Below are positions 1-6,876 of a stretch of DNA of 7,950 nucleotides, in pieces. The notes under the pieces are model-generated. The model saw nothing but the letters and a program-made list of their open reading frames with translations. It made no database searches and was not told where the DNA came from. This stretch comes from Natrialbaceae archaeon (GTDB taxonomy: Archaea; Halobacteriota; Halobacteria; Halobacteriales; Natrialbaceae). The position numbers and the translations under genes were made by a program. Position 1 is the stretch's first letter. Each line of letters begins with the position of its first letter. Location of the stretch: contig PUKM01000207.1 of NCBI GenBank assembly GCA_003552325.1, positions 1 to 7,950 of the forward strand, written 5' to 3'.

Positions 1-75
1 CAAGGCAGTCGTCAGTCCGGCGGGGCCGCCACCCACGACCGCGAGTTCGTACTCGTTGCTGTCGTTCGTGCTCAT
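1..75 (-). CDS. FAD/NAD(P)-binding oxidoreductase, N-terminal part (truncated by window edge)
   Basis: Reading leftwards from an ATG at 75-73, 25 codons stay open to the window edge. The peptide begins MSTNDSNEYELAVVGGGPAG, and residues 12-25 form a beta strand followed by a glycine-rich loop (GGGPAG), the Rossmann dinucleotide-binding signature at the start of FAD-dependent oxidoreductases. The short acidic leader followed by this loop is typical of haloarchaeal thioredoxin-reductase-like and other pyridine-nucleotide flavoproteins, so a redox enzyme binding FAD is likely. Substrate and exact family cannot be judged because the catalytic part lies outside the window. A TATA-like box sits about 25 nt upstream. 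The gene is transcribed divergently from the aldehyde dehydrogenase gene. Confidence 0.8.
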   Translation of the reverse strand, partial: MSTNDSNEYELAVVGGGPAGLTTAL

Positions 76-178
76 AGCAGTGCTAGCGGACAGATCGGCA
101 TAAGGCTGCGCTCTCCGGAACGCTGGTCGGGCCCCGTTCATCCAAAGCTAAACGTACGCTCGAGTCGACCGTCGAGAC
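76..178. promoter_or_regulatory. Divergent promoter region between oxidoreductase and aldehyde dehydrogenase genes
   Basis: This 103-bp gap separates two divergent starts. For the leftward gene, CTTATG (minus strand, 104-99) lies 24-29 nt before the ATG. For the rightward gene, CTAAAC (148-153) lies 26-31 nt before the ATG at 179, with an AAAG purine-rich stretch just upstream that could act as BRE. Both spacings fit TATA-dependent, nearly leaderless archaeal transcripts, and no Shine-Dalgarno sequence is visible. The boxes are weak matches to the consensus, so exact positions are inferred. Confidence 0.4.
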
Positions 179-1765
179 ATGTCACGGACGATCGGATCAC
201 CGCTCCTCGAAGCGACGAGCCTCGAGCAGGGGTACCTCGAGCGGCTCGCAGCTCGAATCGAAACGACCAGCGACAGGGCGTCCCTCGAGGTTCGGACGCC
301 GATCGCCGACGAACCGATCGGCACGGTTCCGGCCTGTGAACCAGCCGACATCGCGGATGCCGTCGACCGTGGTCGGAGGGCCCAGGCGGAGTGGGAGCGA
401 ACGCCGATCGACGATCGGGCGGCGATCATCGAACGGTTCGGGGACCTCGTGGTCAACCACCGAGGTGCCCTGCTCGACCTCCTCCAACTCGAGACCGGGA
501 AGTCTCGATCCCACGCTCTCGAGGAAATACTCGACGTCTCGCTAACCTGTTCGTACTACGCGACGAACGGACCCTCGGTGCTCGCGGACGCGAGCCGGTC
601 GGGTGCGATACCCCTGGTTTCGACGGCGACGGTGACCTACGACCCTGTGGGCGTCGTCGGCGTCATCTCGCCGTGGAACTACCCGTTGACGCTCGCGATG
701 ACCGACGCGATTCCCGCCTTGCTCGCCGGCAACGCGGTCGTCTGTAAACCCGACGAACGCACGTCGTTCATCGCGCTGGCGCTCGCGGACCTGCTGGCGG
801 CGGCTGGCTTGCCGGCTGACCTCTTCCAGATCGTGACCGGTGACGGGGCGACGGTTGGCTCCGCGTTGATCGACGAGGTCGACCACGTTGCATTTACCGG
901 CGGCACCGAGACGGGGCGAACGGTCGCCGAGCAGGCCGGCCGGAACCTGATCGGCTGCTCGCTCGAACTCGGCGGGAAGAACCCGCTGCTCGTCCTCGAC
1001 GACGCCGACATCGAGACGGCTGCTCGTGGCGCGGTCAAGGGGACGTTCACCAACGCGGGGCAGCTCTGTCTCGCTCCCGAACGGATCTACGTCGACGAAC
1101 GACGGTACGACGCGTTCATCGACGCTTTCGTCGGTGCCACAAGGCGTCTCGAACTCGGCCTCGAGTTCGCCTACGGCCCCGACGTCGGCTCGTTGATCGA
1201 CGGGGATCACCTCGACAGCGTCCGCAGCCACGTCGAAAGCGCGGTCGCGGACGGCGCATCGCTGCTCTCGGGTGGGCGTGCCCGTCCCGACGTCGGCCCG
1301 TTCTGTTACGAGCCGACGATCCTGACGAACGTCGACCCCGACTCGCGGGTCGCCTGCGAGGAGACCTTCGGTCCCGTCGTCTCCGTCTCATCAGTCTCGA
1401 GCGTTGCGGAGGCGATCGAGCGGGCGAACGATTCCGCCTACGGACTGAACGCCAGCGTCTGGACGAGCGACCACGAGCGCGGCCGTGCGGTCGCCCGCGA
1501 GATCGACTGTGGGACCGTCTGCGTCAACGATCCGTACACCGTCGGCTGGGCGGCGATAGACGCCCCGATGGGTGGGTTCGGTGACTCGGGACTCGGCCGG
1601 CGTCACGGCCCCGAAGGGCTGCACCAATACGTCGACAGCCGGACGATCGCGACCTCGCGGATCGGCCCACTCGATGCGCCGCCGGGTCTCTCACCGGGCC
1701 GGTTCGCTCGGGTCATGATCGGGTTAACGAAGGCCCAGCGGCGCCTGACGAGGTGGTTGTCATGA
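179..1765 (+). CDS. Aldehyde dehydrogenase, succinate-semialdehyde dehydrogenase type
   Basis: A 528-residue NAD(P)-dependent aldehyde dehydrogenase, expected to oxidise an aldehyde to its carboxylic acid in the cytoplasm. Visible signatures are SPWNYPL at 164-170 (oxyanion Asn167), the cofactor-site KPDE at 190-193, FTGGTETG at 239-246, the general-base Glu263 in LELGG, the catalytic Cys297 in TNAGQLC and EETFGPV at 394-400. All catalytic residues are present. Glu193, in the position that contacts the adenosine ribose in NAD enzymes, hints at NAD use (inference). The chain is a little longer than the usual 450-500 residues because of a basic tail after about 495 ending KAQRRLTRWLS. The start at 179 is supported by a TATA-like box about 28 nt upstream. 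The stop overlaps the next ATG as ATGA, so the two genes are almost certainly co-transcribed. Semialdehyde, betaine or fatty aldehyde could be the substrate; the sequence does not decide. Confidence 0.93.
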   Translation: MSRTIGSPLLEATSLEQGYLERLAARIETTSDRASLEVRTPIADEPIGTVPACEPADIADAVDRGRRAQAEWERTPIDDRAAIIERFGDLVVNHRGALLDLLQLETGKSRSHALEEILDVSLTCSYYATNGPSVLADASRSGAIPLVSTATVTYDPVGVVGVISPWNYPLTLAMTDAIPALLAGNAVVCKPDERTSFIALALADLLAAAGLPADLFQIVTGDGATVGSALIDEVDHVAFTGGTETGRTVAEQAGRNLIGCSLELGGKNPLLVLDDADIETAARGAVKGTFTNAGQLCLAPERIYVDERRYDAFIDAFVGATRRLELGLEFAYGPDVGSLIDGDHLDSVRSHVESAVADGASLLSGGRARPDVGPFCYEPTILTNVDPDSRVACEETFGPVVSVSSVSSVAEAIERANDSAYGLNASVWTSDHERGRAVAREIDCGTVCVNDPYTVGWAAIDAPMGGFGDSGLGRRHGPEGLHQYVDSRTIATSRIGPLDAPPGLSPGRFARVMIGLTKAQRRLTRWLS

Positions 1766-2844
1766 GCGACGCTGGCGTCTTCTTCACCGGCTTTCCGGGC
1801 TTTCTCGGTTCAGCACTGCTCGAGCGTGTCCTCGCCCGCGGTGACGGCCCGGTCGCCTGTCTGGTTCAGCCGCAGTACCTCGAGACAGCCAAACAGCGGG
1901 CGGAGGAGATCATCGACGAAATCGACGACGTCGACGACACCGCGGTTCGGCTCTACGAGGGTGACATCACCGAACCCGACCTCGGGCTGGACGACGAGCG
2001 CTCACTCGAGAGCGTGCGCGAGGTGTGCCATCTCGCGGCGGTCTACGACCTCGGCGTCGACCGCGACCTGGCAACGGCGGTCAACGTCCGGGGCACCGAA
2101 CACGTCCTCGACTTTGCCGACGACCGTGACGTGGATCGGTTCCACTACGTCAGCACCTGTTACGTCAGCGGCCGATTCGACGGCGTGTTCACCGAGGACC
2201 ACTTACGCGAGGGCCAGACGTTCAACAACCACTACGAGGAGACGAAGTATCTCGCTGAGGTCGCCGTCCAGGACCGGATGGAAGCCGGCCTCCCCGCGAC
2301 GATATACCGACCCGCAGTGGTCGTCGGCGACAGTCGGACGGGCGAGACCGACAAGTACGACGGCGTCTACTATCTGCTCCGTCTCCTCCTGGCTCAACCC
2401 CAGTGGTTCTCGGTGGCGGTTGCCTTCCCGGGCTCGAGCGACGCCGAGTTGAACGTCGTCCCCAGGGACTACGTCGTCGAGGCGATCGCCCACCTCAGCA
2501 CCCGCGGGGATACCGTCGGTGGGGTGTACCAGCTCTGTGATCCCGCACCGCTACCCGTGCCGCGGCTGATCGACGGTATCGCCGAGGCGGCCGGGTATCG
2601 CACCGTTACCTTGCCGACGACGAAACCGCTCGCACGATCGGTATCGAGCTGGCTCCCGTCGTTTCTCCCCCTCGAGCCAGCGACGTTCGACTACCTCGAC
2701 CATCCGACGCGATACGCCAATCCGAAGACGCGACGAGCGCTCGAGGGCAGCGGTATCGAGGCACCCCCGTTCGAGTCCTACGTCGATCGACTCCTCACGT
2801 ACGTGCTTGAGCACCCCGCCGTCGGGGATCAGCCGATGGTGTAA
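1762..2844 (+). CDS. Extended short-chain dehydrogenase/reductase, thioester-reductase (NAD_binding_4) like
   Basis: A 360-residue NAD(P)-binding SDR. The Rossmann loop is TGFPGFLG at residues 9-16, the acidic strand GDIT follows at 67-70, and the active site is Ser131/Thr132 with Tyr158-EET-Lys162, the YxxxK pair. NVVPRDYVV at 231-239 is typical of the male-sterility / thioester-reductase branch, which reduces acyl thioesters or acts on long-chain substrates. A nucleotide-sugar epimerase is the main alternative. I chose the ATG at 1762 because it overlaps the upstream stop as ATGA and starts four residues before the first strand. An in-frame GTG at 1753 would add only three residues. Tight coupling to the aldehyde dehydrogenase suggests a shared aldehyde or acyl intermediate (inference). 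No transmembrane segment is obvious; the C-terminal third, rich in Pro and Arg, is the presumed substrate domain. Confidence 0.88.
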   Translation: MSDAGVFFTGFPGFLGSALLERVLARGDGPVACLVQPQYLETAKQRAEEIIDEIDDVDDTAVRLYEGDITEPDLGLDDERSLESVREVCHLAAVYDLGVDRDLATAVNVRGTEHVLDFADDRDVDRFHYVSTCYVSGRFDGVFTEDHLREGQTFNNHYEETKYLAEVAVQDRMEAGLPATIYRPAVVVGDSRTGETDKYDGVYYLLRLLLAQPQWFSVAVAFPGSSDAELNVVPRDYVVEAIAHLSTRGDTVGGVYQLCDPAPLPVPRLIDGIAEAAGYRTVTLPTTKPLARSVSSWLPSFLPLEPATFDYLDHPTRYANPKTRRALEGSGIEAPPFESYVDRLLTYVLEHPAVGDQPMV

Positions 2845-3104
2845 GTGGACGTCGAAACCTCGATCGAGTGACTGATGATACCGGATTCGTCGAGTCATTG
2901 TCGGGTGGTGAGGACTACCGTCGGAGGAGAGCAGGTCGCTCGAGGGGAGTTCCCTCCTCGGGTAGGCGAAGGGACGCCCGGTTCTCGCCATGGACGGCCA
3001 CGAGCCGGTGACAGCTAACGCGTCGAGGAGGGCTGTGGGTTTGATTTCCACGTTCGGTGTAAGGGGTGCAGTGGCGACCGATCCCGCTGGGAAGTCGCGT
3101 CAAT
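2845..3104. other. Intergenic stretch before the CLC gene
   Basis: This 260-bp stretch has no convincing gene on either strand. A possible RNA hairpin occupies 2941-2960 (CGAGG paired with CCTCG, extendable by a G-U and a G-C pair, short loop), about 97 nt after the SDR stop. It could end the operon transcript, but no T-run follows. TATA-like candidates for the CLC gene are weak (TTTGATT near 3041-3047, GTGTAAG near 3056) and would imply a leader of some 20-40 nt. Confidence 0.3.
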
Positions 3105-4475
3105 ATGTCCCCGATCAGCACCCTTTCCGAACGCATCTCTTCGGTCGCTCTCCGGTTCGTCGAGGGAATCGAAACGCCGTTTCGCGGCCGCCTACTCCTC
3201 CTCGGCGTCATCGTCGGGATCGCCGGTGGGCTCGGCGTGGTTGCGTTCCAGTACCTGCTGATCGGAACCACGGCGCTGTTTTTTGCCGGAGCGACGTCAC
3301 AAGCGGCGCTACTGGAACGGGCCGGTGATCTTCCCTGGTACTATCGCGTCATCGTCCCTGCGCTCGGCGGCGCCTTCGTCGGGCTGATCGCCAGCTACAG
3401 TGGCGGCGGTCTGGTTCGGGGGGAGGGCGTTCCGGAGGTGATCGAAGCGATCGATCGAAATCGTGGGCGGCTTCCGCTGAGCGTCGTCCCAGCGAAAGCG
3501 GCCGCGTCTGCAGTCTGTATCGGGTCGGGCGGTTCGACCGGCCGTGAGGGACCGATCGTCCAGATTGGCGGCACGATCGGCGCCGCCGTCGGCAACCGCC
3601 TGGACCTCCCCGATCCGCAAACGTCGATGTTGCTCGCGGCCGGGGCTGGTGCAGGGCTCGGCGGCACGTTCAATGCCCCGATCGGTGGCATGATCTTCGC
3701 CTGGGAAGTCTTGCTCGGGCGAGTTACCCGGGAGAACGTCCCGCCGATCGCGATCGCTGCCGTCGTCGGGACCGCGACGGCGAACGTCATCGTCGGGCTG
3801 CCGGATCCGGTCTTTTCGGTCCCGCCTATCGCCGTTGAGAGCCCCTGGGAAGGGGTGGCGTACGCCGGCCTCGGCGTCATCGGCGCAGCCGTGGCGCTTG
3901 CCTTTGTAAACTCCCTCTACGCTGTCGAAAACGGGTTCGAGCGCCTCCCCGTCCCCACCGTGGTGAAACCAGCACTGGGTGGGTTGTGTCTCGGTATCCT
4001 CGCGCTTTCGGTTCCACAGGTCTACGGTGTCGGCTACCCGGTGATCCAGGATACACTCGTCGGCGAGTTCCCCCTCGAGGCCGTCGTCGCCTTTGGTGTC
4101 GCAAAGATCGTTGCAACGAGCCTCACGCTCGGGAGTGGCGGTTCTGGCGGTATCTTCGCCCCCATGCTCTACGTTGGTGCAATGGCTGGCACGTTCTACG
4201 GCACGCTCCTGAACGAGACGGTTCCCGTGCCCGTCGCCGATCCGACGACCTACGCCGCCGTCGGTATGGGCGCTGTCTTCGCTGGCGCATCACACGCCCC
4301 ACTGACGGCGATCGTCGTCGTGTACGAACTGACCGGCGACAGCTGGATCGTTCCGCCACTCGTGATCGCCTGTCTCATCGCCACGGCACTGTCGCGGCGC
4401 GCGAGTGAGGGGAGCATCTACACGATCAGCCTCCTCGAGCGCGGAGTCGAGGTCGATTCGAGACGGCTGTGGTGA
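3105..4475 (+). CDS. CLC-family chloride channel/transporter without CBS domains
   Basis: A 456-residue polytopic membrane protein of the voltage-gated chloride channel (CLC) family, which moves Cl- across the cytoplasmic membrane as a homodimer. Family signatures appear in order: GEGVPE at 106-111 (first filter segment, E. coli GSGIPE), GSGGSTGREGP at 140-150 with the gating Glu148, FNAPIGGMIF at 189-198, GSGGSGGIFAP at 343-353, and Tyr439 in SIYTISLL, which aligns with the inner-gate Tyr445 of E. coli ClcA. Two positions differ from E. coli ClcA: the filter Ser107 is Glu107, and the internal proton glutamate (Glu203) is Val202 after Glu201. The second pattern is the one seen in true chloride channels. 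The protein ends soon after the last helix, so no C-terminal CBS pair exists. I chose the ATG at 3105 over the upstream GTG at 3066 because the extra 13 residues (MQWRPIPL...) do not look conserved. It has a promoter-sized gap on both sides and is probably monocistronic. Confidence 0.93.
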   Translation: MSPISTLSERISSVALRFVEGIETPFRGRLLLLGVIVGIAGGLGVVAFQYLLIGTTALFFAGATSQAALLERAGDLPWYYRVIVPALGGAFVGLIASYSGGGLVRGEGVPEVIEAIDRNRGRLPLSVVPAKAAASAVCIGSGGSTGREGPIVQIGGTIGAAVGNRLDLPDPQTSMLLAAGAGAGLGGTFNAPIGGMIFAWEVLLGRVTRENVPPIAIAAVVGTATANVIVGLPDPVFSVPPIAVESPWEGVAYAGLGVIGAAVALAFVNSLYAVENGFERLPVPTVVKPALGGLCLGILALSVPQVYGVGYPVIQDTLVGEFPLEAVVAFGVAKIVATSLTLGSGGSGGIFAPMLYVGAMAGTFYGTLLNETVPVPVADPTTYAAVGMGAVFAGASHAPLTAIVVVYELTGDSWIVPPLVIACLIATALSRRASEGSIYTISLLERGVEVDSRRLW

Positions 4476-4508
4476 GGAGCACAGCATCAACTGGGCGACC
4501 GGGCGGTC

Positions 4509-4531
4509 GGTCACAGTCCCAATCTGTGACC
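4509..4531. repeat. Perfect 8-bp inverted repeat (possible hairpin or operator)
   Basis: GGTCACAG at 4509-4516 is exactly complementary to CTGTGACC at 4524-4531, with the 7-nt spacer TCCCAAT. It begins 34 nt after the CLC stop codon. In RNA it would form an 8-bp stem with a 7-nt loop and could act in transcript ending or 3' processing. In DNA it could be a dimeric repressor site. No T-rich tract follows, so it is not a classical terminator. Confidence 0.45.
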
Positions 4532-4784
4532 TCCACACGACGCGACCACGACGGCCACCGGCGCTCGAGTGGCTCCGTCCCTTCGTACGGCTCGAACCCC
4601 GTCACCACGAACGAAGGGGGCGTACATCGAGCGTGGCGGTCGGGGCGACGACGAAACGGATAGCTGCTGGAAGAGACATCGAGCTCGGGTGACAGGGTCC
4701 AGTCAACGTTCACTATCAGTTCCGGAGCGACCGGAGTGGTCGACCCAGCAGACGGTCAGGCTCGCCGACCAACCGGTGAACGCT

Positions 4785-4790
4785 CTTTAC
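4785..4790 (+). promoter_or_regulatory. TATA-like box of the E1-like gene
   Basis: CTTTAC lies 22-27 nt before the ATG at 4812, the distance expected for a leaderless archaeal transcript. It supports the choice of 4812 as start, together with protein homology beginning there. It was recognised by eye, and the box is degenerate. Confidence 0.4.
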
Positions 4791-4811
4791 CATGGGGGTG
4801 GGACCGCTCGC

Positions 4812-5621
4812 ATGAACCGTTCGCTCGACGCACACCAGCGCGATCGCTACTCCCGTCAGCTCGCGATCGACGCCTTCGACGAGGCCGCACAGCGCGCGCT
4901 CCTGTCGAGCCGTGTGCTCGTCGTCGGCGTCGGCGGCCTGGGCTCAGCGGCCGTGCAGTACCTTGCAGCCGCGGGGGTGGGGACGCTCCGCATCGCGGAC
5001 CACGGAACGGTGAAGCGATCGAACCTCCAGCGGCAGGTCATCCACGGCACCGACGACATCGGCGAGCCGAAGGTCGACAGCGCCGCGCGGTTCATCGAGA
5101 CGCTCGACCCCGAAACCGAGGTCGAGTGCCGGCCGGAACGGGTCGACGCGAACGGCGTGGAGTCCCTCCTCAAGTCGGTCGACGTCGTCGTCGACGGACT
5201 CGATACCTTCCAGGGTCGATTCATCGTCAACGATGCCGCCCGCCTCGCGGGGGTTCCGTTCGTTCACGGGGCGATCTACGCGTTCGAAGGACAGTATGCG
5301 GTGTTTCGCCCCGGCGGGCCGTGCTACCGGTGTCTACTCCCCGAAGCACCCGACCCGGAGACGGTCCCGTCCGGCGAGCCGATTGGCGTCTTTTCGACGC
5401 TCCCCGGAGTCGTTGGCTGTCTCCAGGCAACCGAGGCGCTGAAGATCCTGGCCGGGGTCGGGACACCGCTCGAGGACCGCGTCGTCCGCTGCGACGCGAC
5501 GGATGCGACGTTCGTCGACACGCCCCTCGAGCAGGATCCCGACTGCCCCGTCTGCGGACCGGATCCGATCACGTCAGTCACCGACGGTGATTACGAGGGC
5601 GACTGTCGGATCGAGCGGTAA
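4812..5621 (+). CDS. MoeB/ThiF/HesA-family adenylating enzyme, UbaA-like (E1-like)
   Basis: A 269-residue E1-like enzyme. Relatives use ATP to adenylate the C-terminal glycine of a ubiquitin-like sulfur carrier; in haloarchaea UbaA serves SAMP conjugation, tRNA thiolation and molybdopterin synthesis. Seen in order: the N-terminal RYSRQ at 12-16, the nucleotide loop GVGGLG at 39-44, SNLQRQVIHG at 70-79 (Asn71, Arg74), Lys87 and Asp131, all matching the ATP-site residues of MoeB. Two zinc pairs, Cys171-x2-Cys174 and Cys245-x2-Cys248, are intact. The loop before LPGVVG (186-199) reads PSGEPIGVFSTLPG, and the Cys that UbaA and ThiF carry here is replaced by Gly188. The enzyme therefore probably adenylates but cannot form a thioester at that site, so I withhold a gene symbol. 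It may be a UbaA paralogue. The ATG at 4812 is chosen because the open frame upstream lacks homology and a TATA-like box sits at the right distance. No carrier-protein gene is adjacent. Confidence 0.88.
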   Translation: MNRSLDAHQRDRYSRQLAIDAFDEAAQRALLSSRVLVVGVGGLGSAAVQYLAAAGVGTLRIADHGTVKRSNLQRQVIHGTDDIGEPKVDSAARFIETLDPETEVECRPERVDANGVESLLKSVDVVVDGLDTFQGRFIVNDAARLAGVPFVHGAIYAFEGQYAVFRPGGPCYRCLLPEAPDPETVPSGEPIGVFSTLPGVVGCLQATEALKILAGVGTPLEDRVVRCDATDATFVDTPLEQDPDCPVCGPDPITSVTDGDYEGDCRIER

Positions 5622-5681
5622 GGCAGAGAGCTGCTATGGGACCACAGGAATCGGAGCCCCCTCGAGACAGTCCTCGATCAG

Positions 5682-5728
5682 GCTCTCGAAAATAGAGCAC
5701 CTGAGGCCACATCCGCTTGGTGTCTCAG
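5682..5728. terminator. Candidate hairpins between convergent genes
   Basis: The 134-bp gap between the converging E1-like and glycosyltransferase genes contains two possible stems. One is GCTCT (5682-5686) with AGAGC (5694-5698) around a 7-nt loop. The second is CTGAG (5701-5705) with CTCAG (5724-5728), extended inside by CCA (5707-5709) with TGG (5718-5720). Both can form from either strand, so a shared transcript-end region is plausible. The stems are short and there is no strong T-run, so this is tentative. Confidence 0.25.
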
Positions 5729-5755
5729 TGGCGATCAGGTCCGTGTCGGCTCCGT

Positions 5756-6667
5756 CTACGTACCAGCCACGATTTCGACCTCGAAGGTGTCCGTCCAACG
5801 GTAGCGGCGACCGCCCCAGACGAACGTTGGCCTGAGGATGCCGACGACGCCGACGAGCGGTGCCAGCAGGAGCGACGGGACCGCAAACAGCCACGTCCGA
5901 CGCTCGATGCCGAGGGCCCGGTAGCGGCGGTAGGTGACGGCGGTAACACCGACCGCAACGGCGACCGGCGCGAGAATCCCGATCGTAACGAGGCAGACGG
6001 AGGCCGCGAGTGCAGCGAGCGTCTTCGGTCGGTCGAACCGGTAGAAGATCTTGACGAATCGCGTGAGTCGCTCGTAGGTCGTGCGGGCGTCGCCGGGAAC
6101 CGCGACCCGGTTGACCAGTTCTCGCGAGGCGACGAACTCGTCGGCGTACTCGGCGAGTAGTGCGTCGTCCGAGACCGTCCGGCGGAGGTCTGCGATGTAG
6201 CCGTCGACGTCGATTTCCCGCCGGTCGAACGTCACGCCACCGCCCCACGGGACCCACGTCGTCCGCTCGAGCACGACGGAGGCGAGGACGATACAGAGCG
6301 GTTCGAACAGTCTGAACGGGTGTTCCTCGCTCGTGAAGATCGGGATGGCAGTCACCACACCGTGGGCCTCCCCGTGGCGTTTGAGTGTCTCGAGCCAGTC
6401 GTCGTCGCGATCGACATCGTCGTCGGTCAGCACGATGCGGTCCTGCGTGGCGCGTTCCAGCGCGTAGGCCACGGCGTTCGCTTTCCCGGAGCACCCCTCG
6501 GGCTCGCCGGCGACGAGCAGCGCCGCCTCGTCGGGCAACTCGGCGCTCGCCACCGGATCGTCCGCGGTATCGCAGACGACGAGTAGCTCGTCGTCGGGCT
6601 CGAGCTGGGCCGCCAGTTGCTCACAGGACGTCGTCCACTCGACCGTTGGCAGGATGACACTCGCCAT
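5756..6667 (-). CDS. Membrane glycosyltransferase, family 2 / ceramide-glucosyltransferase (GT21) like
   Basis: A 303-residue GT-A type glycosyltransferase, expected to move a sugar from an activated donor to a lipid or glycan at the cytoplasmic face of the membrane. The N-terminal part opens with the strand ASVILPTVEW and has DDELLVVCD at 25-33. SGKANAVAYALE at 60-71 is a common GT2 helix, and TDDDVD at 81-86 is the DxD metal/nucleotide-sugar motif. WVPWGGGVTFDR near 138-149 and SDDALLAEYA at 166-175 follow, the latter resembling the third Asp motif of ceramide glucosyltransferases. ERLTRF at 199-204 stands where QxxRW is usual. Two hydrophobic segments (about 218-245 and 258-280) lead to FVWGGRRYRW at 282-291, also typical of GT21-like enzymes. 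The ATG at 6667 places the methionine directly before the first strand; a TTG at 6694 would add nine residues. The acceptor is unknown. The gene lies 198 bp downstream of the ferric-reductase-like gene and probably has its own promoter. Confidence 0.85.
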   Translation of the reverse strand: MASVILPTVEWTTSCEQLAAQLEPDDELLVVCDTADDPVASAELPDEAALLVAGEPEGCSGKANAVAYALERATQDRIVLTDDDVDRDDDWLETLKRHGEAHGVVTAIPIFTSEEHPFRLFEPLCIVLASVVLERTTWVPWGGGVTFDRREIDVDGYIADLRRTVSDDALLAEYADEFVASRELVNRVAVPGDARTTYERLTRFVKIFYRFDRPKTLAALAASVCLVTIGILAPVAVAVGVTAVTYRRYRALGIERRTWLFAVPSLLLAPLVGVVGILRPTFVWGGRRYRWTDTFEVEIVAGT

Positions 6668-6690
6668 CAGTCGATGATCCACAAAGAGGG

Positions 6691-6696
6691 ACAAAG
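6691..6696 (-). promoter_or_regulatory. Possible TATA-like box of the glycosyltransferase gene
   Basis: On the minus strand CTTTGT lies 24-29 nt before the ATG at 6667, fitting a leaderless start. A second CTTTGT at 6686-6681 is too close to act with this start. The match to the haloarchaeal TATA consensus is weak. Confidence 0.25.
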
Positions 6697-6853
6697 TGCT
6701 GTGGGGGTAACTCGCGTACGGATCCGTCGCCGACCCGCTCGTCCTTCGACACTATCGCCGAACGCCTCTCAAGTCGTGCGTCGGTGCCGGTGCCGATTGG
6801 TCGGTGGTGCTCACGGACCGCGTGATATGGAGATGAGTCCGAGGTTGCGACAC

Positions 6854-6876
6854 CCGGGCGTTCGATCAGAGCCCGG
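6854..6876. repeat. Inverted repeat across the stop codon of the ferric-reductase-like gene
   Basis: CCGGGC at 6854-6859 is complementary to GCCCGG at 6871-6876 with an 11-nt spacer that contains the TGA stop (6868-6866, minus strand). It could form a GC-rich hairpin at the transcript end, consistent with separate transcription of the glycosyltransferase gene. A 6-bp GC-rich repeat can also arise by chance in this composition. Confidence 0.25.

Larger units (their letters stand above)
4476..4811. other. 336-bp intergenic region between the CLC and E1-like genes
   Basis: Frames that stay open here are rich in Arg, Ser and Pro and unlike the acidic proteins around them, so I see no gene. The stretch holds a perfect inverted repeat at 4509-4531 (separate entry) close after the CLC stop and a TATA-like box at 4785-4790 before the E1-like gene. 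Roughly 250 bp in between are unexplained. Confidence 0.5.

Noticed and set aside
542..1231. Minus-strand open frame of 229 codons opposite the aldehyde dehydrogenase.
   Set aside because: It is antisense to a well-conserved ALDH core and shows no recognisable domain, so it is a composition artefact.
4426..4713. Minus-strand open frame containing VVTGFEPYEG, resembling the start of pyrrolidone carboxyl peptidases (VTGFEPFGG).
   Set aside because: The match is under ten residues; nothing after it resembles the peptidase, the rest is Arg/Ser/Pro rich, and the frame runs into the CLC gene on the other strand. Probably chance, though a decayed fragment cannot be fully excluded.
5634..6494. Long minus-strand open frame of about 286 codons overlapping the glycosyltransferase.
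   Set aside because: It is extremely Arg-rich, without motifs, and lies in another frame of a gene with clear glycosyltransferase signatures. High-GC DNA commonly gives such shadow frames.
6698..6708. GCTGTGGGGGT shared exactly with 7901-7911, possible dispersed repeat.
   Set aside because: An 11-base match is expected by chance several times in a window of this size, and the flanks do not align.
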